NCBI GenBank assembly: GCA_040904925.1
Contig: JBBDSP010000025.1
Coordinates: 124,001-188,000, forward strand
Length of the DNA stretch: 64,000 nt
Reading direction: 5' to 3'
From: Gracilimonas sp040904925
GTDB lineage: Bacteria; Bacteroidota; Rhodothermia; Balneolales; Balneolaceae
Numbering within the stretch: position 1 is the first letter of the stretch; the number at the start of each line of letters is the position of its first letter. Shown piece by piece: positions 52,176 through 61,973 of this stretch. The translations under genes and the position numbers were made by a program. The notes beneath the pieces were generated by a model. It saw nothing but the letters and a program-made list of their open reading frames with translations, made no database searches and was not told the origin of the DNA.

Positions 52176-54671
52176 TCAAAACCGAATCCAGTCTTTGTCT
52201 TCCAGCCATTGTATTAGGGCGGGCAGGAAAGTGATGGAAGTCAGCAGCGTCATTCCGATTCCGAGAACAGCCATCACTCCAATAGATTGAAGTCCCGGGT
52301 GATTGGTAAATAACAATCCGGCAAACCCAAGCATGGTAGTTATGGAACCCATCGTAATATGCTGCCCTGTACTGGAAAGTACCTGCCACATGCTATTTTT
52401 ACCTTCATCCCGGTAACGGTGTGCGAGGTGAACCCCACTGTCTTCTCCAATACCTAAAATGGCCGGAAGTACCACCAGATTATAGAAATTGAACTGTAAC
52501 CCAAAGATCATCATGATCCCGAACAGCCATAGTAATCCTACCATTAATGGAAGCATGGCGATCAGCGACCACCGGAACGAGCGGAAGGAATACAGCATAA
52601 AGAGATAGATAAAAATAAAGGTGGCACCAACCATATATGGACTTTCAGTTCTCATCAGATCCAGCATAGAAGCAGCTACAATGGATGTACTGGCCGCATA
52701 AAACTCGCTGCCATCCTCCAGCCTGACCACGCTCACATCGTCTTTAAAAGCGATGGACTGCTGCCCGTCAGAAAGTCCCACAGAAGGATAGATGATCACA
52801 AAACGGCCAACTTCCCCATCTTTGGTTACAAATCGTGATTTCAGGTAATCCGGGATCTGGTCGATTCCAAAAGGCTCTGTTGTTTGTGCAGCCTGTCGTA
52901 ATTTATCCAGCTGCTCATCTTCCCTGTCTATTAAAAACGGATCCTGAAGGAGTTCTCTGACTTCCGCGATCTTTTCAAGCTTCTCCTCTTCCCCTTCTTC
53001 TGTGGTCGGGTAGCGTTCCTGTAAAGTTTCCACACTTTGTATAGTTGGGGAAGTGGTGTCTGTTCGGGCTCGTTCATTCAGGATATCCGTAATTTCCTGT
53101 ACCTGATCATTATTTTCGGCTACAATGTAGGCGGGATTTCTTTTGTTTGAAGTTTCAACCTGTCCCGCAAAAGACCGGAATTCTTCGTACTCAGGGAATG
53201 TGGGTTCCAATTCACCAAAATTGTACTGAAAACTCAGGTTCCCGCTAAATCCAACAACAACTGCTGAGACCACCAATCCAAAAACGACAATAGTCCTCGC
53301 AAATGGATAGCGGTGCTCACCGGAGTATTCCTCTTTTTTACTGTCACTGATCAAGATCCAGTTGAGGCGTTCGTCAAAAATGACCAACAGTGCAGGCAGG
53401 ATATACAGCATCCCAAAAAGTGCTAAAATGATCCCGGTTCCGGAAATAAATCCAAATTCTGAGAAACCCCGGAAATCAGCGAACATCAAAATATATAGTG
53501 CAGCAGCCGTTGTAAGTGCTGATACAACTATGGCCTCTCCTGTCTTCTGGTTGGTTTCCATAATAGCATCATGAGCACTGAGTCCCGTTGACCTGAGTTC
53601 TATATAGCGGGCGTAAAAATGAATACCGTAGTCAATGCCTAAACCAAAAAGGATCACAAAAAGTACTGATGTCATCGTATTCAGCATTCCCAGATAGAAA
53701 TAAGTGATCCCAAAGGTCCACACCAAACTGATAAGCAACGGAATACCGATCACAAGCACCGGCACCGGCATTCGTATCAAATGGGACCAAATTGAGTATT
53801 TCCCGCTACCCATCGTTCCTTTTCGGTAATGCAGGTATTTCTTGATGAAGAAGTAAAACATCACCAGGAAGATCACACTGCCTATCCCAGTGGCAAAACT
53901 TCCCAACACATCATCCATTATAGAAGTTACTTCCTCAAGATGGCGTTTTAACCGGCCTCCAAAACGAACTTCCATTTCGGGGTGATAGCTTGCAGGCTCT
54001 ATGGTAGCAAGCAGTTCATCGTAGGCTTCAAACATGTCTTCCAAATACTGGAGATCGCTTTTGGAACCGGTAGGGAAAAACTTCACCACCATGATGGTAC
54101 TGTCTTCACTTATTGGGTACTCGGAAGGAACAAGGGTGTTATAGCTTTCCTCAAAATTCTCGGTTCTTGAATCTTCTTCCTCTTCTTCTTCATCCAGGTC
54201 AAAATAAAAAGGGTTGGCTTCTTCCTTGGCCTGCTCAATCTCATCTTCCAGCCAGCTTATGATATCATCTAGTTCAGCATCACTGGCAAGGTATAGGGCG
54301 TTATTTTTAGTGAATTCAGTTTCGCGTCTGAACTCAGCTCTTTTAAAATAATAATCATCGCTCCGTGAATAATATAACTCCAGCGATCTCTCAATAAGAT
54401 CTTCAGCAAAGGCTCTGTTGGCCTCAAAACTGGGAGAATTGATCACCACCTGCATATCTGTTTCCCCGCCTACAGTCTCATTCAGCCTGTCAAGAGCCAA
54501 GACATTAGGGTTGTCTTCCGGAAGGAGATTGGCTATATCGGTATCAATGCGTAATTGAATGGCGTAAAAACCACTTACCACTGCTAAAGTAGTGCACAAA
54601 AAAATAACCCAATACGGATGTGAATAATTAAATTTAAGAACGGGTTTAAATAGATCGAGGAAATTCTTCAT
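52176..54671 (-). CDS. MMPL/RND-family transporter (HpnN-like)
   Basis: 831 residues. Two repeated halves each have a TM helix, a periplasmic loop and a five- or six-helix bundle. The first bundle holds GLGIDYGIHFYARYIE and the second GIGEDSGVHLAHRYRDEG, the Asp-containing TM4 motifs of the MMPL/hopanoid exporter group. An acidic low-complexity run (about residues 161-168) lies in the first periplasmic loop. It probably exports a lipid or hydrophobic molecule across the inner membrane using the proton gradient. Its last 20 codons are duplicated at 44074-44138. Confidence 0.9.
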   Translation of the reverse strand: MKNFLDLFKPVLKFNYSHPYWVIFLCTTLAVVSGFYAIQLRIDTDIANLLPEDNPNVLALDRLNETVGGETDMQVVINSPSFEANRAFAEDLIERSLELYYSRSDDYYFKRAEFRRETEFTKNNALYLASDAELDDIISWLEDEIEQAKEEANPFYFDLDEEEEEEDSRTENFEESYNTLVPSEYPISEDSTIMVVKFFPTGSKSDLQYLEDMFEAYDELLATIEPASYHPEMEVRFGGRLKRHLEEVTSIMDDVLGSFATGIGSVIFLVMFYFFIKKYLHYRKGTMGSGKYSIWSHLIRMPVPVLVIGIPLLISLVWTFGITYFYLGMLNTMTSVLFVILFGLGIDYGIHFYARYIELRSTGLSAHDAIMETNQKTGEAIVVSALTTAAALYILMFADFRGFSEFGFISGTGIILALFGMLYILPALLVIFDERLNWILISDSKKEEYSGEHRYPFARTIVVFGLVVSAVVVGFSGNLSFQYNFGELEPTFPEYEEFRSFAGQVETSNKRNPAYIVAENNDQVQEITDILNERARTDTTSPTIQSVETLQERYPTTEEGEEEKLEKIAEVRELLQDPFLIDREDEQLDKLRQAAQTTEPFGIDQIPDYLKSRFVTKDGEVGRFVIIYPSVGLSDGQQSIAFKDDVSVVRLEDGSEFYAASTSIVAASMLDLMRTESPYMVGATFIFIYLFMLYSFRSFRWSLIAMLPLMVGLLWLFGIMMIFGLQFNFYNLVVLPAILGIGEDSGVHLAHRYRDEGKNSMWQVLSSTGQHITMGSITTMLGFAGLLFTNHPGLQSIGVMAVLGIGMTLLTSITFLPALIQWLEDKDWIRF

Positions 54672-54824
54672 TTAAATATGTTGAAACGTATAATTTTTAA
54701 AAAATGATCTTAATTTGATAACCTTCAAACAATATTAGCACGATAGAATGTTTATAATACAACAAAGGTTATTTTAATAAGATATTAACTTTTGAAATAA
54801 ATCATTTAATTACCTGATCATTCC

Positions 54825-55877
54825 ATGAAACAAACACTTATTGTTGTTGTTTTATTTTGTTTCCAAACTAATATTATTGCTCAAAATTATGTTCAGATTA
54901 CGGACAGCTCCGTCTCCTATCTACAATCGGAAGATATAAAGCCTAACGAACAACAAGGTGCATATTATAATGAGCATTGGGCCTATCACGTGGTTTTAGA
55001 CAATGGTGCCGAAATTTATGTCACCTATTCTGTTTCACATTTTTCCGGCCTTAGAAGTGCGGCAGGCAGTGGTCGTCTTTCCCTGCTAAACTGGAATGGA
55101 AAAGATTACACTGTAGCCCGGGAATATGGCCTTGACGAAATGGTTTTTGATGAGGTTAATTATAAAATGAACTTGAATCCTGAGCGAGGACTTTGGATAG
55201 AAGGTGAACCTTCTGAGGATCACCGGTTTTACTACCGTACCGAAAAAGATGGGATTCACTACGACATAAGCATCAATTTTGATGATCCGTTTAAAGGATT
55301 TACCCAGGGCAACGGGATCTTTAAATTAGGCAGCCAGGATGAGGTCGGACTTTTTACCCACATCCCTTTTTCCAAAGTATCCGGATTTGTGGCTTTGGAT
55401 GATGATACCGTTGAAGTGAATGGAATCGGTTTTATGGATCATAGCTATCAAACAAACGTGGCTACCCGGCTTTTTGAAACCAGTTACAAATTCAACCAAA
55501 AAACAGAAACCGGGTTTTACGGCGGACATTTGATGGTTCCTAAAGATCAACCAAATGAAGTGGCAGGATACGCCTATTCCTACGACGGGAAAAAACTAAC
55601 GATCAAAAATGCTAAGAATATCAAGGTTCAGAAAAGAGAGAATATCATGGGAAAGAATATCCCTACCTCAATAAAAGTAAATTACCATGAAGGACCGGCT
55701 GATAACTTTATGTTTAATAATGTTTACGAAAAGATCTCTATGCTTGATGAACTGAGTGGCTTTAAGAAGATGGTAGCCAAACGCTTTGTGGGTGGTGAGA
55801 TATTATTCTATCGTGGAAAAGCTGATCGAAACAACGAACAAAATAACGTGTTCTTCAACCTTTCGCTGGTAGATTAA
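54825..55877 (+). CDS. Secreted CrtC/Svf1-like lipocalin-family protein
   Basis: 350 residues with a signal peptide ending IIAQ. It is beta-rich with WAYHVVLDNGAEIYVTYSV and the motif VNGIGFMDHSYQTN, which resembles the conserved region of AttH/CrtC hydratases and yeast Svf1 (tandem lipocalin-like folds that bind lipids). No carotenoid genes are nearby. It is divergent from the RND exporter, and a shared lipid cargo is possible but speculative. Confidence 0.7.
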   Translation: MKQTLIVVVLFCFQTNIIAQNYVQITDSSVSYLQSEDIKPNEQQGAYYNEHWAYHVVLDNGAEIYVTYSVSHFSGLRSAAGSGRLSLLNWNGKDYTVAREYGLDEMVFDEVNYKMNLNPERGLWIEGEPSEDHRFYYRTEKDGIHYDISINFDDPFKGFTQGNGIFKLGSQDEVGLFTHIPFSKVSGFVALDDDTVEVNGIGFMDHSYQTNVATRLFETSYKFNQKTETGFYGGHLMVPKDQPNEVAGYAYSYDGKKLTIKNAKNIKVQKRENIMGKNIPTSIKVNYHEGPADNFMFNNVYEKISMLDELSGFKKMVAKRFVGGEILFYRGKADRNNEQNNVFFNLSLVD

Positions 55878-55882
55878 ATTTA

Positions 55883-56617
55883 TTAGTTGCTAAGAAGTTT
55901 CTCAGCTTGTTCGAGCATTTCAGGGGTGTCAACATCCTGCCATTCGCCATCCCCAATGTCGACGGTATACATCTTTCCTACCCTTGCAAGATCCTGAACT
56001 CCATCTGAAATGGAAGTGTCTCCAAACTTATTGTAGTGTTGTTCAAGCTGATCCAGTAAACCGTTGCTGCAAACGAACAGTCCTGTATCTACACAATTAT
56101 AGTCAGTGATCTGTTTCCCAATAGATACGATCTTATCATTTTTGGATAACACTTTTGTCGCATCATCCATATCAAAGATCTCATCAAGTTTGTAATCAAC
56201 CAGAAGAGCAGCGGTTCCATCTTCAAGCTCAGTATCTTTGGCTATCTCCATGAGTGAATCCCCTAAAATATGATCAGCCATAGTCATGATAAAACGATCT
56301 CCAAGAAACTCTGATGCAGATAAAACAGAAACCCCGTTGCTGAGTTCATACTCTTCATTGAAAACAAAGGTCAACGGAGTTTCCCCTTCATAGATATTAA
56401 ATATAGCTTTCTTGATCTCATCATGCCCAAAACCAAGAACAATGACGATCTCTTTACATCCGGCTTTCTCCAGACTTTCGATAGTCCTGAAGATAAGCGG
56501 ACGGCCGTTGACGGGAGTAAGTGGTTTGAATGAAGTAACAGGACTCACACCGGCCAGTCGGGAACCATAGCCCGCAGCCAGGATCAATCCGTTATAATCT
56601 GATTTTATACTTGGCAT
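55883..56617 (-). CDS. Sugar/inositol-phosphate nucleotidyltransferase
   Basis: 244 residues, NTP_transferase fold. The N-terminal signature is LILAAGYGSRLAGVSPVTSF, followed by KPLTPVNGRPLI. Metal-site MTMADHIL appears near residue 112, and the second metal site lies in the C-terminal WQDVDTPEML. The similarity is to CTP:inositol-1-phosphate cytidylyltransferases. The gene directly follows inositol-phosphate synthase (4-base gap), supporting inositol-phosphate as substrate and CDP-inositol as product. A hexose-1-phosphate uridylyl- or cytidylyltransferase remains possible. Confidence 0.8.
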   Translation of the reverse strand: MPSIKSDYNGLILAAGYGSRLAGVSPVTSFKPLTPVNGRPLIFRTIESLEKAGCKEIVIVLGFGHDEIKKAIFNIYEGETPLTFVFNEEYELSNGVSVLSASEFLGDRFIMTMADHILGDSLMEIAKDTELEDGTAALLVDYKLDEIFDMDDATKVLSKNDKIVSIGKQITDYNCVDTGLFVCSNGLLDQLEQHYNKFGDTSISDGVQDLARVGKMYTVDIGDGEWQDVDTPEMLEQAEKLLSN

Positions 56618-56621
56618 CTAA

Positions 56622-57944
56622 TTATTTAAAGGCTTCTTCTTCAAAATTTTCAGAAAGGTGGGTTACCGGTTTTTCACCGCCAAGAACACGAAGCGTATTT
56701 TTTAATCTGAAATGCTGAATAAAAATGTCATGCTCAGGAATATGTCCTGATTTTACCTGAGGACTCTTGAAGTAGAATGACAACCATTCTTGAATACCTG
56801 ATTTACCGGCTCGTTTCGCGAAGTCCATAAACAAAGCCAAGTCAAGCACGATGGGTGCTGCTAAGATAGAATCACGGCATAGGAAATCAACTTTGATCTG
56901 CATGTCATATCCCATCCATCCAAAAATATCGATGTTATCCCAACCCTCTTTGGCATCACCTCGCGGCGGGTAATAGTTGATACGCACTTTGTGGTACAGA
57001 TCTTTGTACAGATCAGGATATACGTCAGGCTGAAGAATAGAATCGAGCACTCCTGTTTTAGAAACTTCTTTCGACTTAAAGCTTTCCGGATCATCAAGTA
57101 CTTCACCGTCACGGTTTCCTAAAATATTCGTTGAGAACCATCCTCGGATACCAAGCATTCTTGTTTTAAAACCCGGTGCCAGGATCGTCTTCATCAGGGT
57201 TTGTCCGGTTTTGAAATCTTTACCTGCAATGGGCACGCCTTCTTTTTCGGCTAATTGCTCAAGAGCAGGAAAGTCAGCAGATAAATTCGGAGCTCCGTTT
57301 GCATAAGGCACGCCTTCTTTAATGGCAGCATATGCGTAGAGCTGTGAAGGTGCGATGGAGTCATCATTATTCTTCATACCTTCTTCAAAAGCTTCAATCG
57401 ACTGATGACAACCTGATGGGTGAAGATGAATTTCCGTAGAACCACACCATACCATCACGGCACGGCTAGCTCCGGTTTCCTTCATTTTATTTCGAATATC
57501 TTCTCTGAGAGCCTGAGCCAGATCCCATTTACTTTTCTCTGACTTTACGTTATCACCCTTAAGCAACTTCACGTATTTCTGGTCAAAAGCAGCTTTCATT
57601 GGCTTGATCTTCTCCAGCTCTTCCTTCAGTGGATCCAGATCCTGAGGTTTCAACACGTCTGCTCTTTTAGCAGCCTGATATGCATCATCATCAATCACAT
57701 CCCAACCTCCAAAAACGATATCATCAAGTCCGGCAATATCTAAAAAATCTTTAATAAGGGGATTTCGTTCTTCAGAGCGGGCGCCCAGCCGTATGGTTTG
57801 AAGCTGGGTCAATGAACCGAAAGGTTTGCTTAAATTCTTCCTGGCTGAGACAACGCCGGCCATAAACGTAGTGGCAACAGCTCCCATACCCGGGGTTAAT
57901 ACTAATAACTTTCCTTTATGCGGCTCGATAGAATGTTTAGACAT
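56622..57944 (-). CDS. ino1: myo-Inositol-1-phosphate synthase
   Basis: 440 residues. The NAD-binding start LLVLTPGMGAVATTFMAGV and the catalytic-domain motif GQTLMKTILAPGFKTRML, then STNILGNRDG, identify the bacterial MIPS family. It converts glucose-6-phosphate to myo-inositol-3-phosphate (= L-myo-inositol-1-phosphate) in the cytoplasm. It is the first of a pair with the nucleotidyltransferase, 4 bases apart, and is preceded by a CDP-alcohol phosphotransferase on the same strand. Confidence 0.95.
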   Translation of the reverse strand: MSKHSIEPHKGKLLVLTPGMGAVATTFMAGVVSARKNLSKPFGSLTQLQTIRLGARSEERNPLIKDFLDIAGLDDIVFGGWDVIDDDAYQAAKRADVLKPQDLDPLKEELEKIKPMKAAFDQKYVKLLKGDNVKSEKSKWDLAQALREDIRNKMKETGASRAVMVWCGSTEIHLHPSGCHQSIEAFEEGMKNNDDSIAPSQLYAYAAIKEGVPYANGAPNLSADFPALEQLAEKEGVPIAGKDFKTGQTLMKTILAPGFKTRMLGIRGWFSTNILGNRDGEVLDDPESFKSKEVSKTGVLDSILQPDVYPDLYKDLYHKVRINYYPPRGDAKEGWDNIDIFGWMGYDMQIKVDFLCRDSILAAPIVLDLALFMDFAKRAGKSGIQEWLSFYFKSPQVKSGHIPEHDIFIQHFRLKNTLRVLGGEKPVTHLSENFEEEAFK

Positions 57945-58027
57945 AGATTTTTTTATGAATGTTGTGTTAATATCTTTGAAAGATAGGCTTTTATTAGGGT
58001 ATTATCGAGAGGAAAAAAGATCGATTT

Positions 58028-59197
58028 CTAACCGTTCACCTGTTCTTGAAGAGCTTTCCAAATTCTATCGCAATTCTTTCCGTCTGCACCCAGCATATAT
58101 TCATCCAGGAAGTCACGTGTTTTTTGTTTACAACAATCCGGATTATTTAAAACCTCATCTACTTGCTCCAGCAGCATATCAAAATCTCTTGCTATCAACC
58201 CACCGTTTTCTTCGGGAGAAAGCTTCCAGATATATTTTACGGAATCAAGCGTCTTTTTTCGCGTTCCAAAGGCTGTGTGTTTTCTCCACTGAAAATCTTC
58301 ATCCTTACTCTTTACAGGATACACATGAATTGTGGGCCTTCCCGTAGCATAGAATAGATTCGCGATACTGCTGTAGTTGGTTATCAGGGCATCCGAGACC
58401 ATCATATCCAGTAGATTATCCGGATTTTGGTCTTTGAATTTAAGAAGTGTATTGGGATGATTTTGAACCAGTTCTTCCAGAAAAGCAATGTATTCCGAAT
58501 CAAAACGGAAAGAATCGTGTAATCGTAAGATCACATTCGTGTCATGTTCATCAATACGATTCAATAATTTTTCGAACATCTCCCGGTCGCTCCCCCAATG
58601 TGAAAACACCTCTCCATAATGCCAGGTTGGGGCGATCAAAATGGTTTTACGGTTTACAACATCAAAAGGATAATAGGGTTGTATTTTTTCTTTTGGAAAA
58701 GGATCTCGAAGCATATCATGCGAAGCCGCTCCTAAAATTCTACAGTTATCGGGATGAAATCCGCTGATCTCAGTTCGGTGCTTGAAGTCCCACGCACCAA
58801 AACACTGCCACCTGAAATTGGGGTTGGGTTTCATTGCACTTCCCCACGCCGCTTTTATAGAATTGTGCAGCCACTTGAATTCCTTGACATCATTCGGACC
58901 CTTCCAGCCAAAGCCATGCCATAACATAAATCCATGTGGAGATGGCGCACGCAGCGGCACTTTATTATCCATAATGGTTACATCGGGCTCAAAATCTCCG
59001 GGTTTGAAGAAATAGTTCTTCAGGGACTTTTTTATCAATTCGGCGTTCAGGGGAATCAATTCCGCGATCCCTTCTTCCATAAATTGCTCCGGATCAGATA
59101 ACAATACTTTTACCGTTACTTCGGGCTTCTTATCGAGGTATTGCGCAAAACTTAGCAGATCTGCCCCAAATGTTGATGCGTAAAATAAGACCTTCAT
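58028..59197 (-). CDS. CDP-glycerol/CDP-alcohol phosphotransferase (TagF-like)
   Basis: 389 residues. It matches the Glyphos_transf family: FMLWHGFGWKGPNDV (the LWHG..KG motif of TagB/TagF) and DALITNYSSIANLFYATGRP, a close form of TDYSS..D/fDf. These enzymes move a polyol-phosphate from a CDP-alcohol to a membrane-linked acceptor. Here the only CDP-alcohol route visible is CDP-inositol, made by the next two genes on the same strand, 83 bases apart. Its substrate is therefore possibly inositol-phosphate rather than glycerol-phosphate; this is inference. Confidence 0.85.
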   Translation of the reverse strand: MKVLFYASTFGADLLSFAQYLDKKPEVTVKVLLSDPEQFMEEGIAELIPLNAELIKKSLKNYFFKPGDFEPDVTIMDNKVPLRAPSPHGFMLWHGFGWKGPNDVKEFKWLHNSIKAAWGSAMKPNPNFRWQCFGAWDFKHRTEISGFHPDNCRILGAASHDMLRDPFPKEKIQPYYPFDVVNRKTILIAPTWHYGEVFSHWGSDREMFEKLLNRIDEHDTNVILRLHDSFRFDSEYIAFLEELVQNHPNTLLKFKDQNPDNLLDMMVSDALITNYSSIANLFYATGRPTIHVYPVKSKDEDFQWRKHTAFGTRKKTLDSVKYIWKLSPEENGGLIARDFDMLLEQVDEVLNNPDCCKQKTRDFLDEYMLGADGKNCDRIWKALQEQVNG

Positions 59198-59337
59198 TAT
59201 TTAAGCCGAATAGATTATCAGTGTGCTTTTTAGCGGTGACGAAAATACACTATTTCACTCACAATGTATAATTTTCTACAAATGGTTTCCTCGTTAATAT
59301 TTTTGCTATATTTGGAGCAATCAATTCAATTTTTATC

Positions 59338-60486
59338 ATGCAGCATAAGCCCAAAAGGCGTAAAATAGCTTTATTCTCTACCTCTTTTCTGCCCTATTCT
59401 CAGACCTTCATTTATGATGAAATCCGCACTCACTCTGAAGAATATTTTGTGGAAGTATTTTGCAAGGAACGGTTAAATGAAGACCGCTTCCCCTACCCCC
59501 ATTTTCACAAACCAAAGGGAAAACTCAGCGAGATCATTTATGAGAACATTGCCTACTGGCCGTCTTTTAATAAGATCTTCAAAGAAGAGTATTTTGATCT
59601 CATTCACGCCCATTTTGGTACAGGTGCTGTTTATGCCTTGCCTTATGTGAAAAAGCACGGCATTCCTTTTGTAGTCACCTTTCACGGAAATGATGTTGCT
59701 GCCTTGATGGGGACTCAAAAATATCATTACAGCCGCTGGAGGTATTATTATAAGTCAAAACAGATCCTTGAAGAAGCCGATCTTTTACTTGCTGCAAGTG
59801 AAGAACTGAAAGCACTGCTGATCGAGCTTGGCGCTGATGAAAACAAAGTTCGTGTATACCGCCTTGGTATTGACCTTGATAAATTTGATTACAGTGAACC
59901 CGACACAACAAGTGAAAAAGTGTCCTTCATCATGGTCGGCAGATTCGCTGAGAAAAAAGGACATCAATACACCTTAAGAGCGTTTAAAAAAGTTATTGAT
60001 GAAGGGCTGAATGCGGATCTTTCGTTTATTGGTTCCGGCGAACTGGAAGAAGAGCTCAGAGCTTATGTTGATGAACATAAACTCACAAAACGAGTCCATT
60101 TTAAAGGAATCCTTTCTCCTCAGGAAGTTTCGGATGAATTGAAGAAAGCAGACGTACTGGTAGCTCCCAGCGTGGTAACTTTTGATCACGACCGGGAAAG
60201 TGGATTGATCGTGGTAAAGGAAGCACAAGCAACCGGCCGTCCTGTTATTGGAACTTGGCATGGAGGTATTTATGAGATCATCGACGATAACAAAACAGGA
60301 TTCCTGGTACCGGAACGTAATGCCGATATTCTTGCTGAGAAGATGATCGAACTGATCAAAGATCCGAAAATGAGACAGGAATTTGGCCGCGCAGGTCGTA
60401 AAAAGATGGAAGAAGAGTACGACCTCAGAAAACAGGTTCAGGTTCTTGAATCTCATTATGAATCCCTTCTCACCGGCAACTCATGA
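59338..60486 (+). CDS. GT4-family glycosyltransferase
   Basis: 382 residues. GT-B fold with an N-terminal acceptor domain (DLIHAHFGTGAVYALPYV, then VVTFHGNDVAAL) and a C-terminal nucleotide-sugar domain holding MVGRFAEKKGHQYTLRAF and the EX7E motif in ESGLIVVKEAQATGRPV. It is retaining, and cytoplasmic or membrane-associated. It overlaps the flippase gene by 4 bases, so both belong to one export operon, divergent from the phosphotransferase. Confidence 0.93.
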   Translation: MQHKPKRRKIALFSTSFLPYSQTFIYDEIRTHSEEYFVEVFCKERLNEDRFPYPHFHKPKGKLSEIIYENIAYWPSFNKIFKEEYFDLIHAHFGTGAVYALPYVKKHGIPFVVTFHGNDVAALMGTQKYHYSRWRYYYKSKQILEEADLLLAASEELKALLIELGADENKVRVYRLGIDLDKFDYSEPDTTSEKVSFIMVGRFAEKKGHQYTLRAFKKVIDEGLNADLSFIGSGELEEELRAYVDEHKLTKRVHFKGILSPQEVSDELKKADVLVAPSVVTFDHDRESGLIVVKEAQATGRPVIGTWHGGIYEIIDDNKTGFLVPERNADILAEKMIELIKDPKMRQEFGRAGRKKMEEEYDLRKQVQVLESHYESLLTGNS

Positions 60487-61973
60487 GTATTGATTCCGAA
60501 TTAAAAAAAGGGGCTTTTGTCAACTTTATAGGGGTGATTGGCAAGATGGCCGCTCCTGCCTTCCTGATCGTAGTTAACCGCTTTTTTGGCCCCGATGTAT
60601 TTGGACTCTATATCACTGCAAATATTGCCGTCGAGATCATCATCGCTTTTCTGACTTCCGGTTTTAAGGACGGGGCACTCATTTTTGTAGCCCGGTTCGC
60701 GGATGATAAAGGAGAGCAAAAAGACCTCTACAATTCCCTTGCTAATGCCTTTGCGTGGAGTATCGGATTTTCTCTTGTGGTGCTGGCAGTTGGGATCTTC
60801 TACGGAAATGACATATTGGAGTTTGCCTACAAAGAAGATTTCAATGAAGGACTAAGTATCATGTTTCAGTTCATGCTGTTTGCCATTCCCCTGATGGCAT
60901 TTGAGCGTGTTGTATTAGCTGCTACGCAGGGATTGAAGATCATGAAGTATGATGCCCTGAGTAACGGATGGCTTAGGCCGTTAGCCCTGTTAGGTTTTGC
61001 AGTTCTGTTTTGGTTCATCGAGCCGAATTTGACTGGAATGGCCCTCGCCTATCTATCTACGCAGATCTTGTTGTTTTGTGTATCATTGTGGATTTACAGC
61101 CGGGAATTAAGCTGGATGAAGTTATTTCACGGATTCAGAACATTCCGCATTGATAAAGAATTGCTGGATTTCGCAATTCCCCAAAATATTAATATGACCC
61201 TGAACCGATTCATCACCGGTATTGATGTGTTGATGCTTCCGGCATTTGGATTCAGCCCTACCATTGTTGGTTTTTATGGAGCCGGAGCCATGATCATCCG
61301 AGAAGTGAAAGCTATTAAAATGGTCTTCTCTACAGCATTCGCACCGTACATTGTTCGCTTTCATAAAGAAGGACTTTCTGAAAAACTTTCCCATAATTTT
61401 TCCAAAACCGCAGGATGGATCGCCACCCTCGCTATTCCAACCCTGCTTCTGCTTGCCATCTTTAAACAAGACTTGCTATCAATTATACATCCTGAATATG
61501 GCGGGGCATCCACCTTTATGTATTTCTTGCTCCCCATCCCCTATATCTACTGCTCATTCAGCCTTGCCGGCAATATTGTAGCTATGACCGGTCATTCTAA
61601 GCTGACTCTGATGAATAGTATTTTTGTGAGCATAGCGAACGTGCTTATGAATCTTGTGCTCATCCCAATGTTTGGAATTATCGGAGCTGCTATCGCTTCC
61701 GCAATAGCCACCTTCACACTACACATGCTGGAATTAGGTGAAGCACGATGGATCGCCAATGCCAAACTATATCTCAAAGACATTTACAAACCCCACACAG
61801 CAGGGTTTATTTCCGCTATCATATTGGCTTGTTGCCTTATCTTTGTTCCCTGGTTTTCAACAGGTTTGATAGAACGGGTCGTACTTGCAGCTTTAGTGGT
61901 AGGGATCTTCGGTATTTTGCTTGGTGGGGACTACATCCGAAGGGTTAGAAAAAAGCTCAAGAACGCTACCTGA
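60483..61973 (+). CDS. Polysaccharide flippase (Wzx/MATE-like)
   Basis: 496 residues with about 14 hydrophobic helices spread evenly. The N-terminal LKKGAFVNFIGVIGKMAAPA and the pattern of paired helices are typical of Wzx-type O-unit/EPS flippases. It would move lipid-linked oligosaccharide across the inner membrane. It starts within the GT4 stop (4-base overlap), and its 3' end overlaps the convergent glycosyltransferase by 8 bases. Confidence 0.92.
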   Translation: MSIDSELKKGAFVNFIGVIGKMAAPAFLIVVNRFFGPDVFGLYITANIAVEIIIAFLTSGFKDGALIFVARFADDKGEQKDLYNSLANAFAWSIGFSLVVLAVGIFYGNDILEFAYKEDFNEGLSIMFQFMLFAIPLMAFERVVLAATQGLKIMKYDALSNGWLRPLALLGFAVLFWFIEPNLTGMALAYLSTQILLFCVSLWIYSRELSWMKLFHGFRTFRIDKELLDFAIPQNINMTLNRFITGIDVLMLPAFGFSPTIVGFYGAGAMIIREVKAIKMVFSTAFAPYIVRFHKEGLSEKLSHNFSKTAGWIATLAIPTLLLLAIFKQDLLSIIHPEYGGASTFMYFLLPIPYIYCSFSLAGNIVAMTGHSKLTLMNSIFVSIANVLMNLVLIPMFGIIGAAIASAIATFTLHMLELGEARWIANAKLYLKDIYKPHTAGFISAIILACCLIFVPWFSTGLIERVVLAALVVGIFGILLGGDYIRRVRKKLKNAT

